A stretch of DNA of 64,000 nt from Torymus aiolomorphi. Lineage: Eukaryota; Arthropoda; Insecta; Hymenoptera; Torymidae. The position numbers and the translations under genes were made by a program. Location of the stretch: NCBI GenBank assembly GCA_036365515.1, contig CM070874.1:95289442-95353441 (forward strand), given 5' to 3'. The notes beneath the pieces were generated by a model. It ran no database searches, was not told the origin of the DNA, and worked only from the letters and a program-made list of their open reading frames with translations. Shown piece after piece: positions 24,127-36,009 of the stretch (position 1 is the stretch's first letter; every line of letters begins with the position of its first letter).

Positions 24127-24480
24127 TTTAATATAATAAAAAAAATAATTTTTCAAGTGTATTAATGAAAATATCTATATTTTGTACAATACCTTTTTGA
24201 ATTTTTTTATGTGCTATTCTTATACTGTATACAAATAAAATATAGCCAACATATCATAGACAATGGCGAACCACTTTCGTAATACACTGCTTTAACTTAA
24301 ATAAATAATGGCAGTTAATGTAATAATTAACAGGATTGTTTTTTTCAATTTTACAATATAAATAATGAAGTGTATAAACTTTAAGTATTATTTTATGTAT
24401 TTTGAACTAGATAATTATAATTGTATAATTATGATGTTTAATAGTTTTTTCAATTGAGCAATATAAAATAGTACTTACAT

Positions 24481-24760
24481 TTTGAGAATTACTTGTAATT
24501 GTACATGAATATACAGCTTGGCTAACTGCTTGATTCATATCATCATTCATTAGTTTTTTTTTTACTATTTTTTTCAATTTCTGAAAGAACCTTGGTTGAG
24601 AAGTTAGGATGTTTTTCCATTGACTTTTTTGATTAGTTTTAATTATAGTTCCATTTTTCCTATGATGAGGTGTGTAATAACCTGCTGGACCTGTTCTTCT
24701 TAATGTAAACGATGTTAGTTGTACATTTAGTTCAGATAATGATTTCGGGAAAAAGAAGAA
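24481..24760 (-). CDS. unidentified coding exon
   Basis: On the minus strand a frame of about 90 residues reads …LRRTGPAGYYTPHHRKNGT… and SQWKNILTSQPRFFQKLKKI. It ends at a consensus donor (aaaatGTAAGT, at about 24481-24474). Amino-acid composition and the donor argue for a real exon. No acceptor AG is obvious at its 5' end; the sequence before it is a pyrimidine tract without AG. The family is unknown. Confidence 0.35.
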
Positions 24761-25261
24761 ATAATTATTGAAACAATATACTCTAGCTCAATTTTTACTA
24801 AGATTAAAAATTTCTATTATTCATTTTCATGATATAATTATAAGAAACATGAAGAGTTTATGCTTTTTATTATAAAAATAATTTTAAAAAGTAATAAAAT
24901 ACCGTAAAAAATATTGATTCTGATATTTTTTAATCCGTATTTCTGTGTTTAATTAGATCTTCTGGTTTGAAAGAAACTTTAAGCTAAGAAAAGCTATTTG
25001 CATACAAATAACTTATGTAGCTTTATTATTCGAGAATTACTTGTATATTTAACTGATTACCAATTATGCTAATTTTATCAACTTCATATATATGTACACG
25101 TGTGTCAATAACAATAATAATAGTACGTATCGTAAAAAAATAGTTTTAACGAGGAACAAATTTATAAAAACGTATTTTCATTTTGGAGATTGTTCACGGA
25201 GTATATACATGTTGAAGAAGTGCAAAAGATCTTTTCGTTTTGGATAAGTAGAAATAGGAAC

Positions 25262-25342
25262 GAAACGGCACGGCACGGCAAGAGCAAGACACGACACGGC
25301 AAGGGCAAGGCAAGGCACAGCATGACACAGCACGACACGGCT
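25262..25342. repeat. (GGCACGGCAA)-like low-complexity tract
   Basis: Imperfect repeats of ggcacggcaagagcaagacac and similar units occur here. The minus-strand frame at 25162-25353 is just their translation. The flanks 24760-25260 and 25343-25590 hold nothing recognisable. Confidence 0.6.
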
Positions 25343-25590
25343 CTTATGTACATTGTCCCTTAGATGATTCGCCTGGTCTGCTTGTCTGCTCTTTCCCGTT
25401 GTGCATGTTTATGTGTGCCCGATGCCTGTCCAACATTTGCAGTACGAGCGTTAGCGAGTGCTACTGGTTGGGGCGGGCATCGAAAATATATGAACAAGCA
25501 GATTGTTACGTACACATGTGAGTCAAGAAAAGAAGGATAGATAGAGAGGATATTTCCAAATAAATAAATATGAATTTATTAATAAATACT

Positions 25591-25656
25591 GTAAATAAAA
25601 ATAAGTTTCCGCCGTTTTTTTATAAAAATTATCAATTTATTGTAAAAAAAATATAC
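25591..25656. repeat. dispersed 65-bp repeat, copy 2
   Basis: A nearly identical partner of 11003-11069 in the same orientation. Here it has no mariner sequence beside it. Confidence 0.65.
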
Positions 25657-25841
25657 TTTACATTTTATTCAAAATAATTTGCCCACTGAGTGCGAAAAGC
25701 AAGCACTTTGTACACTACTAATTCAAAATGCGTGGAAACCCACATTCTGTTAGGCTATAATATAGGCATTGAAAATCGACTTGGGCACACGTTTAACAAA
25801 ATAGTATACTTTGCGCACTTGTTGCGTAATGTACTATATTG

Positions 25842-26240
25842 GTAGCCTGTCTTCGTATTTCCAATTATCTGCGTGAGCTCGTTTCCCCCGCTTATTGGGA
25901 TTTGAGTAATATCTTGTTGAAAACTTTATCGATAGCCCGTCGGCGTGCATCAATCGTTCCTCCGTGGGGCTTGCTCTCTCCGCCGATTTAGGTTTAGAAA
26001 TTTTTTGATTAAAAATTTATTTGGAGCCTGTCTGCGTATGACAACTTTTTTTCCTGGTACTCGTTTCTCTCACAGATTTACATTTAGGAATTACTTATTT
26101 GATAGATAATTTTAAATATAGCAATATCCGCGCGTCTCTACTATCTTACGTGGAACTAGCTTCACCCGTCTATTTGGGGTTTAGAAATTTTATGATCGAA
26201 AATGTCATACGTAGCCCATCGACATATAAACGTTTTTCGA
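25842..26240. repeat. diverged tandem array, period about 90 bp, roughly five units
   Basis: Unit starts are visible as gtagcctgtcttcg (25842), gatagcccgtcggcg (25931), ggagcctgtctgcg (26022), a weaker copy near 26120, and gtagcccatcgac (26212). Each is followed by a TC-rich part and a gattt(a/g)gg-tttagaaatt segment. Divergence between units is high, so the array is old. No ORF is present. Confidence 0.55.
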
Positions 26241-27074
26241 CGTAAAATTCGATTATCCCGACAATGTTGGTTTAGAAATTATTTTTTTCAACATGTGCAT
26301 GAAATGGGCCTTTTTTCATACCTGAAAGCTGTGTAGAAAATCGTGCATTTCGAGCGTGATTTAAGAGAGAATGAAAAATAGTATATTACGCTACTAGGGA
26401 GGTCAAGACTTGGCCAGTCCAGAGCACGTGTAAATTGCTATCCGAGCCGAAGGTGAGGGTGGCAAGCATGTACTCTGGGGTGGCCGTCTTTATCCCCATG
26501 TTGCGTATACGATTTTTCACCATACCCGGGCCGAAAATACCATATTCGCGTTTCTGAGCCGGGAGCGAAAGTGGTACTTTCGGCCAGGGTATGGTAAAAA
26601 ATCCATTTTCCCCGCTGCGGATGAAAAATCCATTTCTTCACAGTTTAGCAGGAAAAAAAAATTTTTCCCCGCTACAACGAATCTTTCTGAAATTGTTCTC
26701 TTATTGTCAAATTTATATATTTTATGGCTTTTTGGCCTGTTTAGAATGATATAAAACAACGTTTAAAGATTAAATTGCAAAATAATAAATTTTTATAGAT
26801 AGGTATTAATAGGTAAGAAATGTATGCACTCGTTGAAGAAACTAGTGTGTGTAATACGGAAAGAAGAGCTATTTTAGGCTCGGGTGAGGTGTTTTCAGCA
26901 CTCATCTGCGTCTCAGACGCCCTCGACTACAACTCGTGCTGAACACTTCACCCTCGCTTGAAATAGACTTAATTGAACTCTGTTGAACAATATTTGACCT
27001 CAATAACATTTATTCTTAAGAATACACGAAGTAGTGGATTTGGTAATTCTCTGTTCAGTAATGTTTTATAAACT
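26241..27074. other. no gene; includes a 77-bp palindromic MITE at 26519-26595
   Basis: Segment 26519-26595 begins ACCATACCCGGGCCGAAAAT and ends …CTTTCGGCCAGGGTATGGT, an inverted repeat. A second copy lies in opposite orientation at 38736-38849. The open frames 26438-26641 and 26517-26759 (minus) are incidental. Confidence 0.6.
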
Positions 27075-27384
27075 TCACATGTCATAAACATTCAATTCAA
27101 TAAGTTCCCGTTTATGTTTTTCAAACACAATATCTGGAACTTTATTTTGTAGCACATCGCCTCTTGCTTGTTGCAAATAGTAATCGTATGCTCTTGCATC
27201 GATTTGTTTTTATTTCTTAAGACTATAAGGTTTAAACCTTAACCTAAAGTCAAATTTGTACTTTCCTTTACCATCAAATTTATATGCAGAATAATACCAA
27301 TACTTTGTTGAACAATTTCTTAATGCAAAAAGGTGTCGAACAACAGGCCAAATTCCAAATTGTGAGTAAAGTTAAATAAAGAAT
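27075..27384 (-). pseudogene. decayed coding fragment of a conserved-looking protein
   Basis: A minus-strand frame of about 100 residues, broken by one TAA (about 27222) and ended by TGA at 27075-27077. It reads FGIWPVVRHLFALRN…YWYYSAYKFDGKGKY, and then YDYYLQQARGDVLQNKVPD, IVFEKHKRELIEL. Codon pattern and residue composition look like real protein, with many aromatic and charged residues and no low complexity. I cannot name the family. It lies about 1 kb downstream of the MULE gene and could be part of another dead element. Confidence 0.45.
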
Positions 27385-27546
27385 CCATAAAATGCAATGA
27401 ATATGTAATTTGTTCCGTTCCGTTTTGCTGTATTCTTCTCCGACTTCAATCTAAGTTATTGGTTTGTTCTGTTAGATTATCAATTGTCCGTAATGGAAAA
27501 CAGCTAATTTATCAAACCCTGTAATTTCAAATCATACATATATGTA

Positions 27547-27722
<176 letters not shown>

Positions 27723-28057
27723 ATTATTACACTAAACTGAATAAAATTTAAGGTAGAAAACATTTTGTAGGGATATAAAGTCAATCATCACTTATAGTTT
27801 TGATTATAACTTGTTTCAAAGAAAGATCTTTATCAAAAGATTGCATTGAATTTCTGTTACTTTTATTGTTACAATTCTATAATTATACGCATATTTCGAG
27901 TCAAAATATTTTATATGTAAAGAATATACTATGTGCTAACTCGCAGATTGAGTTAAGGGAATCATCTATTATAAATTTTCTTTCTAATGTAAATACCTTC
28001 TCTACAATTTCTATCCCTCTTACCTTGTTCTGCTTCTGCCAGGGAACCTTGCTTTAA

Positions 28058-29813
28058 ACTGTAGGTGGCGCAGTCTTGATACTCGTCGTAGTCGTGGTGT
28101 TAACACGGGTCGCCTTACATTTTTTGTTTTTATAATTATTTGTTGTAACAAGTCCATATTTAGGTCTTCCTGAAATTTTAGCCGTTTTAGGAAGTACCAT
28201 TATATCACTGTTTTTTTTTCTGTGTACTTGTCACTACTTCTGATACATAAATTAATACATTGTTGCCATCCATCCATATCTCCCTCACTTTCTCAAGAAT
28301 TCCAATTTTATACTCGTAAATCTGTCTTTCATTTGAAACAATCATAAGTAGATCTTTAAGTAATTGATGAAGTAATGTACTCAGTCTTCTCCTCTTTTGA
28401 GGGACTGTTAATGATTCAATTTTTGTATCATCATAAAAATTCAAATCTTTCAACTGCTTTATGATATCATCTGTTACTGAAGATTCACCTTGGTTTTCGG
28501 CAATAACATCAATTTTTAAATTTCTAGACCATTTATTCATCAGTTCATAAATTGTTTCCATTTTCTTACAAAATTTCCTGCCACAAGCATAACTACCGAC
28601 GTCTATTAGATCAGAAATAATTTCATTTAATTTAATTAATCTGAGATCTTTTTCATTGCCAGCACTGTGTACTTTGTTAGTTATTTTGATAGGAATATGT
28701 TTGTCGATATTTTCTTGCTCATTAAATATTCTGATTTATTACAATATTCTTTCGTCCAACGTTTATTAAAAAGTTTTTCATCGAATAAAGGAAGTTCTTT
28801 CATTTCTCTTAAACAAAAAATATGCTGGCAAGGTAATTCATACGAAACGAAGATCATACAGTTACATGTTGAAACACTTGTACGCCGTCGTGTTTTTCGA
28901 ATTGTAAAAATTTCTTCCTTTTTGTTTACATTATCAAACTTTATAAATATCCTCGAATCTAATTCTTTCTTCACTATTTCAAATGGTTTTTCCACCAGAA
29001 CGTTTATGTACTTAGCTTCGTCTGCTGATAGTTGTACTGGTAGTTCTGATCCGAAATTCTTGGTGATTTTTCTTTTATTTGCATCGTTGTGGAAATTATT
29101 CCATACGAAAAACTATTTTACGGTCTCTAATAACGAATTCATTTTATTCATTGTGGCTTTCAATTTTTGATTAAGCGACTCTGAGCGATTATTAGTGCAG
29201 TTGTTGAAATTACACTTTACTTTTTCATAACATGTCCACTGATTTTTAATATCATGCCAATTTTTAAAGAAATACTGTAATGCTTCTTCGGGAAATTCTT
29301 TTTTAATAATGTTAAAGAAATATTCATATTTATCATCATTTTCAGCGTATGCAATTTTTTTTTAAATCTTGAGACATGATTCTTTTTCTTGTGTTGATAT
29401 GCTCATTTGCCTTATTTCCCTTTTAAAAATTTGCAAGGTATGAAATAGACAAATGAGCAATGATGCATTCGGAAAAAAATTCTCGACAGAAATTCTCTGA
29501 GTAGCATTTTTGTCACACATGAAATATTTTATGTTAGTTATGGCATCGTTATGGTGTTCCTTAAAACATTGAAGTACCCAGTCTATCGTAGCCTGATCTT
29601 CACGGCGAACTATCGCTACCGCTGATACTTCGGTGGAGAAATTGCCATCTTCAACTAAAAATAATATTAGTACCAAACTATGTAATATCAGTTTGTAGGT
29701 ACCATCAAAAAATATTATTTCTGGCCAAGCTGTTGTTGAAGTTAACATATCTTGTGTTGTAAAGAATAGTCCTTGGAATACGTTTTGTTCTTGTAAAATT
29801 TCTACTCTTGCTC
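28058..29813 (-). pseudogene. MULE/ZSWIM-type transposase, 3' exon (catalytic core and SWIM finger)
   Basis: This is the main exon of a Mutator-like transposase gene. A good acceptor (cttttag) precedes 29813. The core includes WPEIIFFDGTYKLI (catalytic Asp), EVSAVAIV, IDWVLQCFKEHH, YFMCDKNATQ and LLICLFHTLQIFKREI, as in MULE proteins of the ZSWIM1/3 type. Further on, a SWIM zinc finger is visible (STCNCMIFVSYELPCQHIF, CxC…CxH) at about 28850. Lesions are a frameshift in an A-run at about 29355-29363 that creates a stop at 29362, TAG at 29113-29115, a frameshift near 28700, and another in the A-run near 28215. The C-terminal tail (…ISGRPKYG…) continues to about 28058. The gene is inactive; the upstream exons are separated by the BEL insertion. 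Confidence 0.8.
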
Positions 29814-29899
29814 CTAAAAGCAATTATGATAACATGAATTATTTATTATTATTATTATTATTATGATTATTACTATTATTACTATTATTATTAGGATAC

Positions 29900-29943
29900 C
29901 TTTATTTTGCAAAAACTCAATAACTAGTTGAATTTCATATTTT
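29900..29943 (-). pseudogene. MULE gene exon B, downstream part
   Basis: These 44 nt form the 3' part of an exon whose 5' part is at 37961-38136. They end at a donor (aaag|GTATCC) followed by a 86-nt intron. With one copy of the GAATT duplication removed, the two parts total 220 nt. The reading frame and splice phase then fit exon C exactly. Confidence 0.75.
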
Positions 29944-29948
29944 GAATT

Positions 29949-30367
29949 TGTTCGGAATTGTAGTACCCAAAGTGACCGCTAGGTGGCAAGCGCCGAGCGC
30001 GCAACCTTCAATGAAAAACATCACCCCACGTGCTTAAGTAGGGGCCTGCGCCACGCACTTGCCGTCTCTCGCCAAACATTATTTGCCTTACTTATATTTA
30101 CCCCTTGCTTTACTTATTGCCCAATTGCTATTTTTTTGCTTTGCTGATATTACGCGAGGCTCTCGTATTATCAGTTTGCCTATTGCATATACCTTGCGTA
30201 TTGCTTGTCTATTTTACTCGAACGCGCGTAGCGTTCTTATTCCTTTTGCTTCCAATTTTACTTTCGAGTGGGTTGGAGCAAAGACTTTCAGAGTCAATAC
30301 AATTTATTATTTTCTCTCGGCGATAAACCCTAACAATATAAAGTCCGTATACGTTCATTCGTATACA
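29949..30367 (+). repeat. BEL 5' LTR
   Basis: It begins TGTTCGGAATTGTAGTACCC and ends …TTCATTCGTATACA. It is the same length as the 3' LTR. The 110-codon and 73-codon frames inside it are LTR translations and not genes. Confidence 0.92.
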
Positions 30368-30390
30368 TTTTTGGTCCTTCGAGCCGGATA
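30368..30390 (+). promoter_or_regulatory. putative primer-binding site of BEL
   Basis: Immediately after the 5' LTR, TTTTTGGTCCTTCGAGCCGG contains TGG followed by a segment that would be complementary to a tRNA 3' end carrying CCA. I do not assign the tRNA species. Confidence 0.6.
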
Positions 30391-30617
30391 GGGTTGTCAA
30401 TTGAGAGAAATTCTTACAAAGCAATAGAACTCTCGAGTGTTACATTAATTGTCAGAGATTTACGACCTTTGGCAAGTTAGTTCGTTGGAGATTTACGACC
30501 TCCTAACGAAATCTATCGTGTGACTGATCTCTTTGCCCCTGCCACTCTGCACAGCGGGCGGAGATACCACACAAACTCTCATAACACTCAGGGATCTGCT
30601 TATTTCTTTCAATCAAA

Positions 30618-31804
30618 ATGCCTTCACTTTCACTTTGGCAAACCATCGAACGTCAGTTCGAATTATTCAAACGAATCTGCAATTCAAGTGACAATATCAA
30701 GAAAGCTGGAAAAGACAATATTACTTATGAGTTTCTCGATGCTAAGCTAAAGATATTAGAGAAAAATTGGAAGGAGTTCCAAGAAAATCACACTATTGTC
30801 CTATCCCAGAAATACGAAAGTACTAGCGAGAATGATTATTTTGCCAATGATTTCTATGGCATAACAGAAGACGGTTACATCAATGCAGTGGTCTATATAG
30901 CCCAGTGGCTCAAACAATTCCCACAAGAAGCTAATGTGCCTAATGCGCAGCAACCTGGCTCCACAAGAAAGTTACCTAACATTGAAGTTTCTACCTTTTC
31001 CGGTAAATTCACCGACTGGCTAGATTTTAAAGATCTATTTAAAGCTACCATCATCAAAGATGAACGGCTCTCTAATTCAGAGAAATTACAACAATTGAAA
31101 ACGCACGTTCAAGGAGAAGCAGCTGATATGCTCAAAATAATTCAAATTACAGATCTCAACTTCCCTATTACCTGGAAAAAGTTAGAAGATCACTATACAA
31201 ACAAACGTCGACTTGTTGCCATTTATACCAAGACACTACTCGATTTGCCTGCCGTAAGTTCCGATTCTCCATCTCAATTACAATCCCTTCTTAATTCAAC
31301 AATAAATGCCATCTCCGCTTTAGAGCAACTCAAAAGGCTAACCAATCAATGGGACGATCTTCTCGTGCCTATCATTTCTCATAAGCTTGATTTCAAACCT
31401 TATGCGAGTGGGAAAAACGAGTTAGTAAAAGTGCTGATCCTCCTACTTTTGTCCAACTTAGTCTGTTCATCACCGAACGTATTGATTTTTTAGAAATCAC
31501 CTCCGTGCCTAAGTTAAGTAAATCCAAAACTCCAGAAAACAGATCAATTAGCTCCCATGCTACGTTCACCGACAAGTGTGTCTTTTGTGCAGACGCACAT
31601 TTCATTGCCCGTTGCGACGCCTTCAAAGCCAAAACCGCAAGTGAGCGAAAAATCTTCGTAGAAAAAAGGAAGTTATGTTTCAATTGTCCAGGGTTTCACC
31701 CGATCAGTAATTGCCGATCTGACCGAAGATGTATCATATGTAGCAAACAACACCATACGCTTCTTCACGAAAATACAAATACAAGTTCTCACGTCTACCA
31801 TTGA
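30618..31804 (+). pseudogene. BEL gag-like region with zinc knuckles, frameshifted
   Basis: From Met at 30618 the product has a coiled N-terminal part. A BEL/Pao-type capsid region (DUF1759-like) follows: LPNIEVSTFSGKFTDWLDFK, then a HVQGEAADML…W..L...Y pattern at residues about 117-200. One base change in frame near 31430 ends the 291-codon frame at 31493. The other frame continues from about 31430 to TGA at 31802-31804 and contains three Cys/His clusters (CVFCADAHFIARC, CFNCPGFHPISNC, CIICSKQHHTLLH), typical of BEL gag zinc knuckles. Gag packages the element RNA in cytoplasmic particles. Confidence 0.85.
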
Positions 31805-31869
31805 ACCCATACATAATCACGTCGCCTTCACTGGTCCCTCTTTTACTACCAACACTGAGCTGCAACTAA

Positions 31870-32760
31870 CAAGGAAACCGATCGAGGTGTCCGCCTCCGA
31901 TTTTCCTGAATTTTTGATATGTTGTAGAGGACCGAAAAATAAGAGACTCGCAATTTTTTTTATCGGCCCAATCCCTTATTAAAGGGGTGAAAACCGCCCT
32001 TAAAGTTTACCCCCGAAAACGGTTTTTTTTAATATCTTAAGTTCTAATCGATATTTTGAAATGAAACAAAATGGAAAATATTTCTCCTTGAATTATGTAA
32101 CCATCAAGTATAGTTTGGTCCTCGAGGGTGGCAACCCTTACTTTTTATTTTAGAAAAACCTTATTTTCTAAACTATTTCTGCATATAATATTTGCAATAA
32201 AATTAATTAATTATTATAAAAATCATTTTTTGACTTAAAATAAAAAATAAAGTTTACGTGTTTCAGGGTTTTTGCAAATAAACACGTCACCAGGGGTAAA
32301 CAACCCTTTAGGCACAAAATACTTTCAAACTATTAAAATTAATATTTTAAGTTATATATAATGCATAATTTATTTTTATTTGGGCTATTTTTTCTATGGG
32401 CCCAATTTCCTATTAAAGGGGTAAAACGCACGCCTAAAAATCACCCCTAAAATAGGTTTTATCTGAATATCCCAAGTTCAGATTCAAATTTAAAATGAAA
32501 CAAAATGAAAAATATTTCTCTTTGAAATGCCAAATTAGCTATCTTTATATTTTATTTCGGAAAAATTTTTTTTTTAATTTTTTTTGTATATAATATTTGC
32601 AATAAAATTAAATAATTATTATTAAAATTCAAAATCAAAGTTGACTTGTTTTAGGATTTTTTCTAATAACAACATTATTGGGGTTTAGGAGCCCCTTGGG
32701 CACGTATACTTACAATTAGTACCTTTGAAATAAATATTTTGAGGTGTATGGTGCGTATAA
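31870..32760 (+). repeat. left terminal inverted repeat of the pogo-like element
   Basis: It contains paired subterminal blocks each with a tattaaaggggt motif (31976 and 32412) followed by accccta/acccccga segments, so the TIR itself looks internally duplicated. It ends near 32760, where symmetry with the right arm is lost. Confidence 0.88.
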
Positions 32761-33396
32761 TCAGAATAAATAATCATGGATATTTTATTTATTGCAGATT
32801 GATTTGTCTATAGGCTCAATTTTCTATTTAATGAATAAAAATCACTGACAAAGAATTTGACAATTTCGTTATTTTAATGTTCAAAATATAATAGCATAAG
32901 ATAAATAGAGGAATAAATAATTACATGACTATATTTTTATTATTTCTGTATAAATATTTGTATGCAGAAAAGCTTTTAAAAGCTGAGCCAGGATTAAAAT
33001 TATTTTCATGGTATATTTTGCAATTAGTTTTTTTTTATATATCACTGCTTGATAATTATAGTTTACTTATAATTTTAGAATATTTATGTTTGCGTATTTA
33101 GGCATATCACATTATATTTCATTTTTACTTTTTCATAAATACTTATTTTTAAGTAAATATTTTCCTGATTTCTATTTATATATATGAATAAGCGATTTTT
33201 TGTAAGGCCATCTTGTAAACATGCATGAGCAAAGATGACGCAAGTGAGCTTGGAGTCCACGGCTGCCTAAAAACGGATTAGTTAGTCAGTATATTTTTAT
33301 CGGTTCTGTTGCGAGGTACACATTTTCGAGAGTCCGCTATTTGTTTTTTTCCTACAATAGAATTTATTATTTCATAAAAATCAAAGAATAGAAAAA

Positions 33397-34677
33397 ATGA
33401 AGGTAAATCCTATCAACGTCATAAATTTATTATTGGCAGCATTCTCAGGGCTTCAGATACCAGAAAGTCCTGTTAATCTTGTTGAAATGGATTTAGCTGA
33501 AAAATTCGAAAATATTTTATACGACAGTATGAATAATTTTAATGCGATTGAAACAATGGAAGAAGAAACATTAGATTTTCAAGAGCAATTTAAAAATTAT
33601 GAAGTACAAGCCATTGAAGATGACGCAATTTTCAATGAAAAAAAAGATTATGATGTATGTTCATACGATGATGAAGAGTTGAGCTTCGATTATAAAAAAA
33701 GAGCAGTCGAATATTGGAGATCAGGTAAAACTAAAAAAAATAGCAGTATAGAAAGTGTTAAACATCGATTTAAATTAGTTAATTCAGAACGGCAACTGCG
33801 TCGATGAGCTAGTCAAATCAACAAAGGTGGAACTTACAAAGAAAAATTATATCAAATTTCTGAATTTATTTTAAAAAATCTCAAAGAATCTCTCGAAGCT
33901 GGCCATATTATTCACGATATTGATATACGTAGGTGGGCCTTAGAAGCTAAAAATAATTTAGAATTTAATGATGTTAGATTCAAAGCAAGTGATTTCTGGC
34001 TGCGAAAATTTAAGAAAGCTCACAGAATTGTCAGTAGAAAAATCAGCAAATTTAAAAAAAAAAAAACTCTTGAGGACAAAGAACCTGTAAATCAAGAAGC
34101 CAGTAAATTTGTAGCCGACATCAAACTACTGATTTTAGAAGTTGGAACTGAAAATACCTACAATGCTGATCAAAGTGGATTTCAATTAGAATTACATACT
34201 GGTCGTACATTAGCAGAAGAAGGAACAAAGACTGTTGAATGTGTTGTGCAATCTGTTTCATCAACAACACATAGTTATACAATATTACCTACAATTAATG
34301 CTGCTGGAAAATTGCTCTCTCCATTATTTATAGTTTTAAAAGAGACTAAAGATGAATTTGGACCAATAATACAAAAAATTTATTTCAGCCAGATAACGTA
34401 TGTTTGATGGCATCTAAATCTGGCAAAATGACATCATGTGAGTGAAATTAAATAAAGTGTACTTGTATTCGTAAACTTGTAGCTTATATCTATTTTAAAG
34501 ATTTTACTTGTAAACTTTTAATTTCAGTAGACTCATATTAAAAAAGATTTACAATAATTAGTAAATTATTTTTAAAATAAGGTATTTTAACGTAAACTCC
34601 GAAAATTATAAAAAAGTTCTTGTAAATTATCAATGAATTTCATTATTTATTTTTGTTAATTTGATTTCATGTAATAA

Positions 34678-34731
<54 letters not shown>

Positions 34732-35634
34732 GCAACGGTTATTTCTGGTAACAAATTTGGTATATAAGCGTTATTTCCGGAACCCGCTCGTTATTTCCGG
34801 GACTTACCGGAATTTCCTATGGTATATAAGCTTTATTACCGGTAACCGTCTAGAGTCAATAACCCCAGGGTCCATTATTTCTTTAGTCACTTGTATAGAG
34901 TAACTCTGAAGAAATAAGCTATAGGACCCTGTATAATCCCGAAAATAACGGTTAAAGCTCTTTATATATAAATATCTGCAACGGTTATTTCTGGTAACAA
35001 ATTTGGTATATAAGCGTTAGCACAAATAGCAATAGTTTACTATAATGACCTGCAAAATTTATTTGTTTACAATTTATTTTTAAATCATTTTCGGAAATGG
35101 TTAAGGGATGTATTTTTTCTAAATGTTGGAAAAAATAGTATATTATTGCTAGATTCTTGGAGTGGACATTGCACAGAAGCAGTCGAAAGAGAAAAACCTG
35201 ATGATAAAAACATCAAACTTTTCAAAATTCCTAAAGGTACAACTGGAAAAATACAACCGCTGGATGTGTTTGGTTTTCGTATATGGAAAAATTTTGTGAG
35301 ACACTTTTCCGATAGTGTAATTTTGTTGGATAAGGATATAAGTTTGCACGTACGAAATAATGTAATTAAATTGCACTCTCTGGTGCACAATCAGTTATCT
35401 TCTCCTCGATACGTAAATCTTTTTAAATACTCTTGGTATAAAAGCGGTTATATCGATAATAAACCAAATGAATTTTTAAATCCGGTGGACTTTAGCTTTG
35501 GTGGATCCCAAGCTCATTGTGAGGTACCAGGATGTAAAAATACTGCTATTATAAAATGTTCATGGTGTCAGAAATCACTCTGCTTAAAACATTTTTTTGA
35601 AGATTTTCATTATTGTTCAACCTATAATCCTTAA
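33397..35634 (+). pseudogene. pogo/DDE_1-like transposase, split and damaged
   Basis: The N-terminal part (33397-33804) is acidic and then has a helix-turn-helix-like segment (YKKRAVEYWRSGKTKKN). TGA at 33805-33807 interrupts a conserved-looking stretch, perhaps a former Trp codon. The middle part has a CENP-B-like DNA-binding region and the first catalytic Asp (YNADQSGFQLELHTGR). After a one-base frame change near 34378, ASKSGKMTS leads to a donor (GTGAGTG, 34438). The 3' exon, from about 35080, carries LLLDSWSGH (second Asp) and GKIQPLDVFGFRIWKNF (third Asp). The last two Asp are separated by 36 residues. The C-terminus has a Cys/His cluster (CEVPGC…KCSWC…LCLKHF) that is unusual for pogo. 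As it stands it cannot make full transposase. Confidence 0.8.
34438..35080 (+). other. intron-like gap in the transposase with (TA)n and a 43-bp direct repeat
   Basis: After the donor at 34438 there is AT-rich DNA, a (TA)n tract at 34683-34729, and two copies of ctgcaacggttatttctggt… at 34730-34773 and 34976-35019. The DNA between them repeats (gg)ttatttccgg and ggtatataagc motifs. It may be a small insertion with terminal direct repeats inside the intron. Confidence 0.5.
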
Positions 35635-36009
35635 ACAAAATTAATTGCGATAAGAATTAAATTATAAGCTCATTTGTATAGAGTTTCTTTGAATATTTGT
35701 TGACTATTTGTGAAAATATACCTATATTTTACTTTTAATAAAAATTAATTACATAATAACAATTAATATTTTATATTATATTTTTCTATTTATATTTTAA
35801 TTTTTTTATTTTTATTTATATTTTTCTATTCGTTAGATTAGTCAATCATTTAACTCACCTATTCTTTTCCCAGTTCCATCCTTTTTATTTACCTATAAAT
35901 ACGAACAGAATATTCGAATATAAATTGCACAATAAGTATAAGAGTTTATAAGTGACTTCATTAATTACGCTATCTCGATAAAAAAAACTGACACAAAAAT
36001 AAACTAAAT

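Noticed and set aside
28667..29170. 167-codon plus-strand frame
   Set aside because: It is antisense to the SWIM-finger part of the MULE pseudogene, which has the recognisable motifs.
30059..30391. 110-codon hydrophobic frame, also present at 37652-38140
   Set aside because: It lies inside the BEL LTRs, and both copies exist only because the LTRs are duplicated.
35085..35390. minus-strand frames of 79-101 codons
   Set aside because: Antisense shadows of the pogo-like transposase 3' exon.
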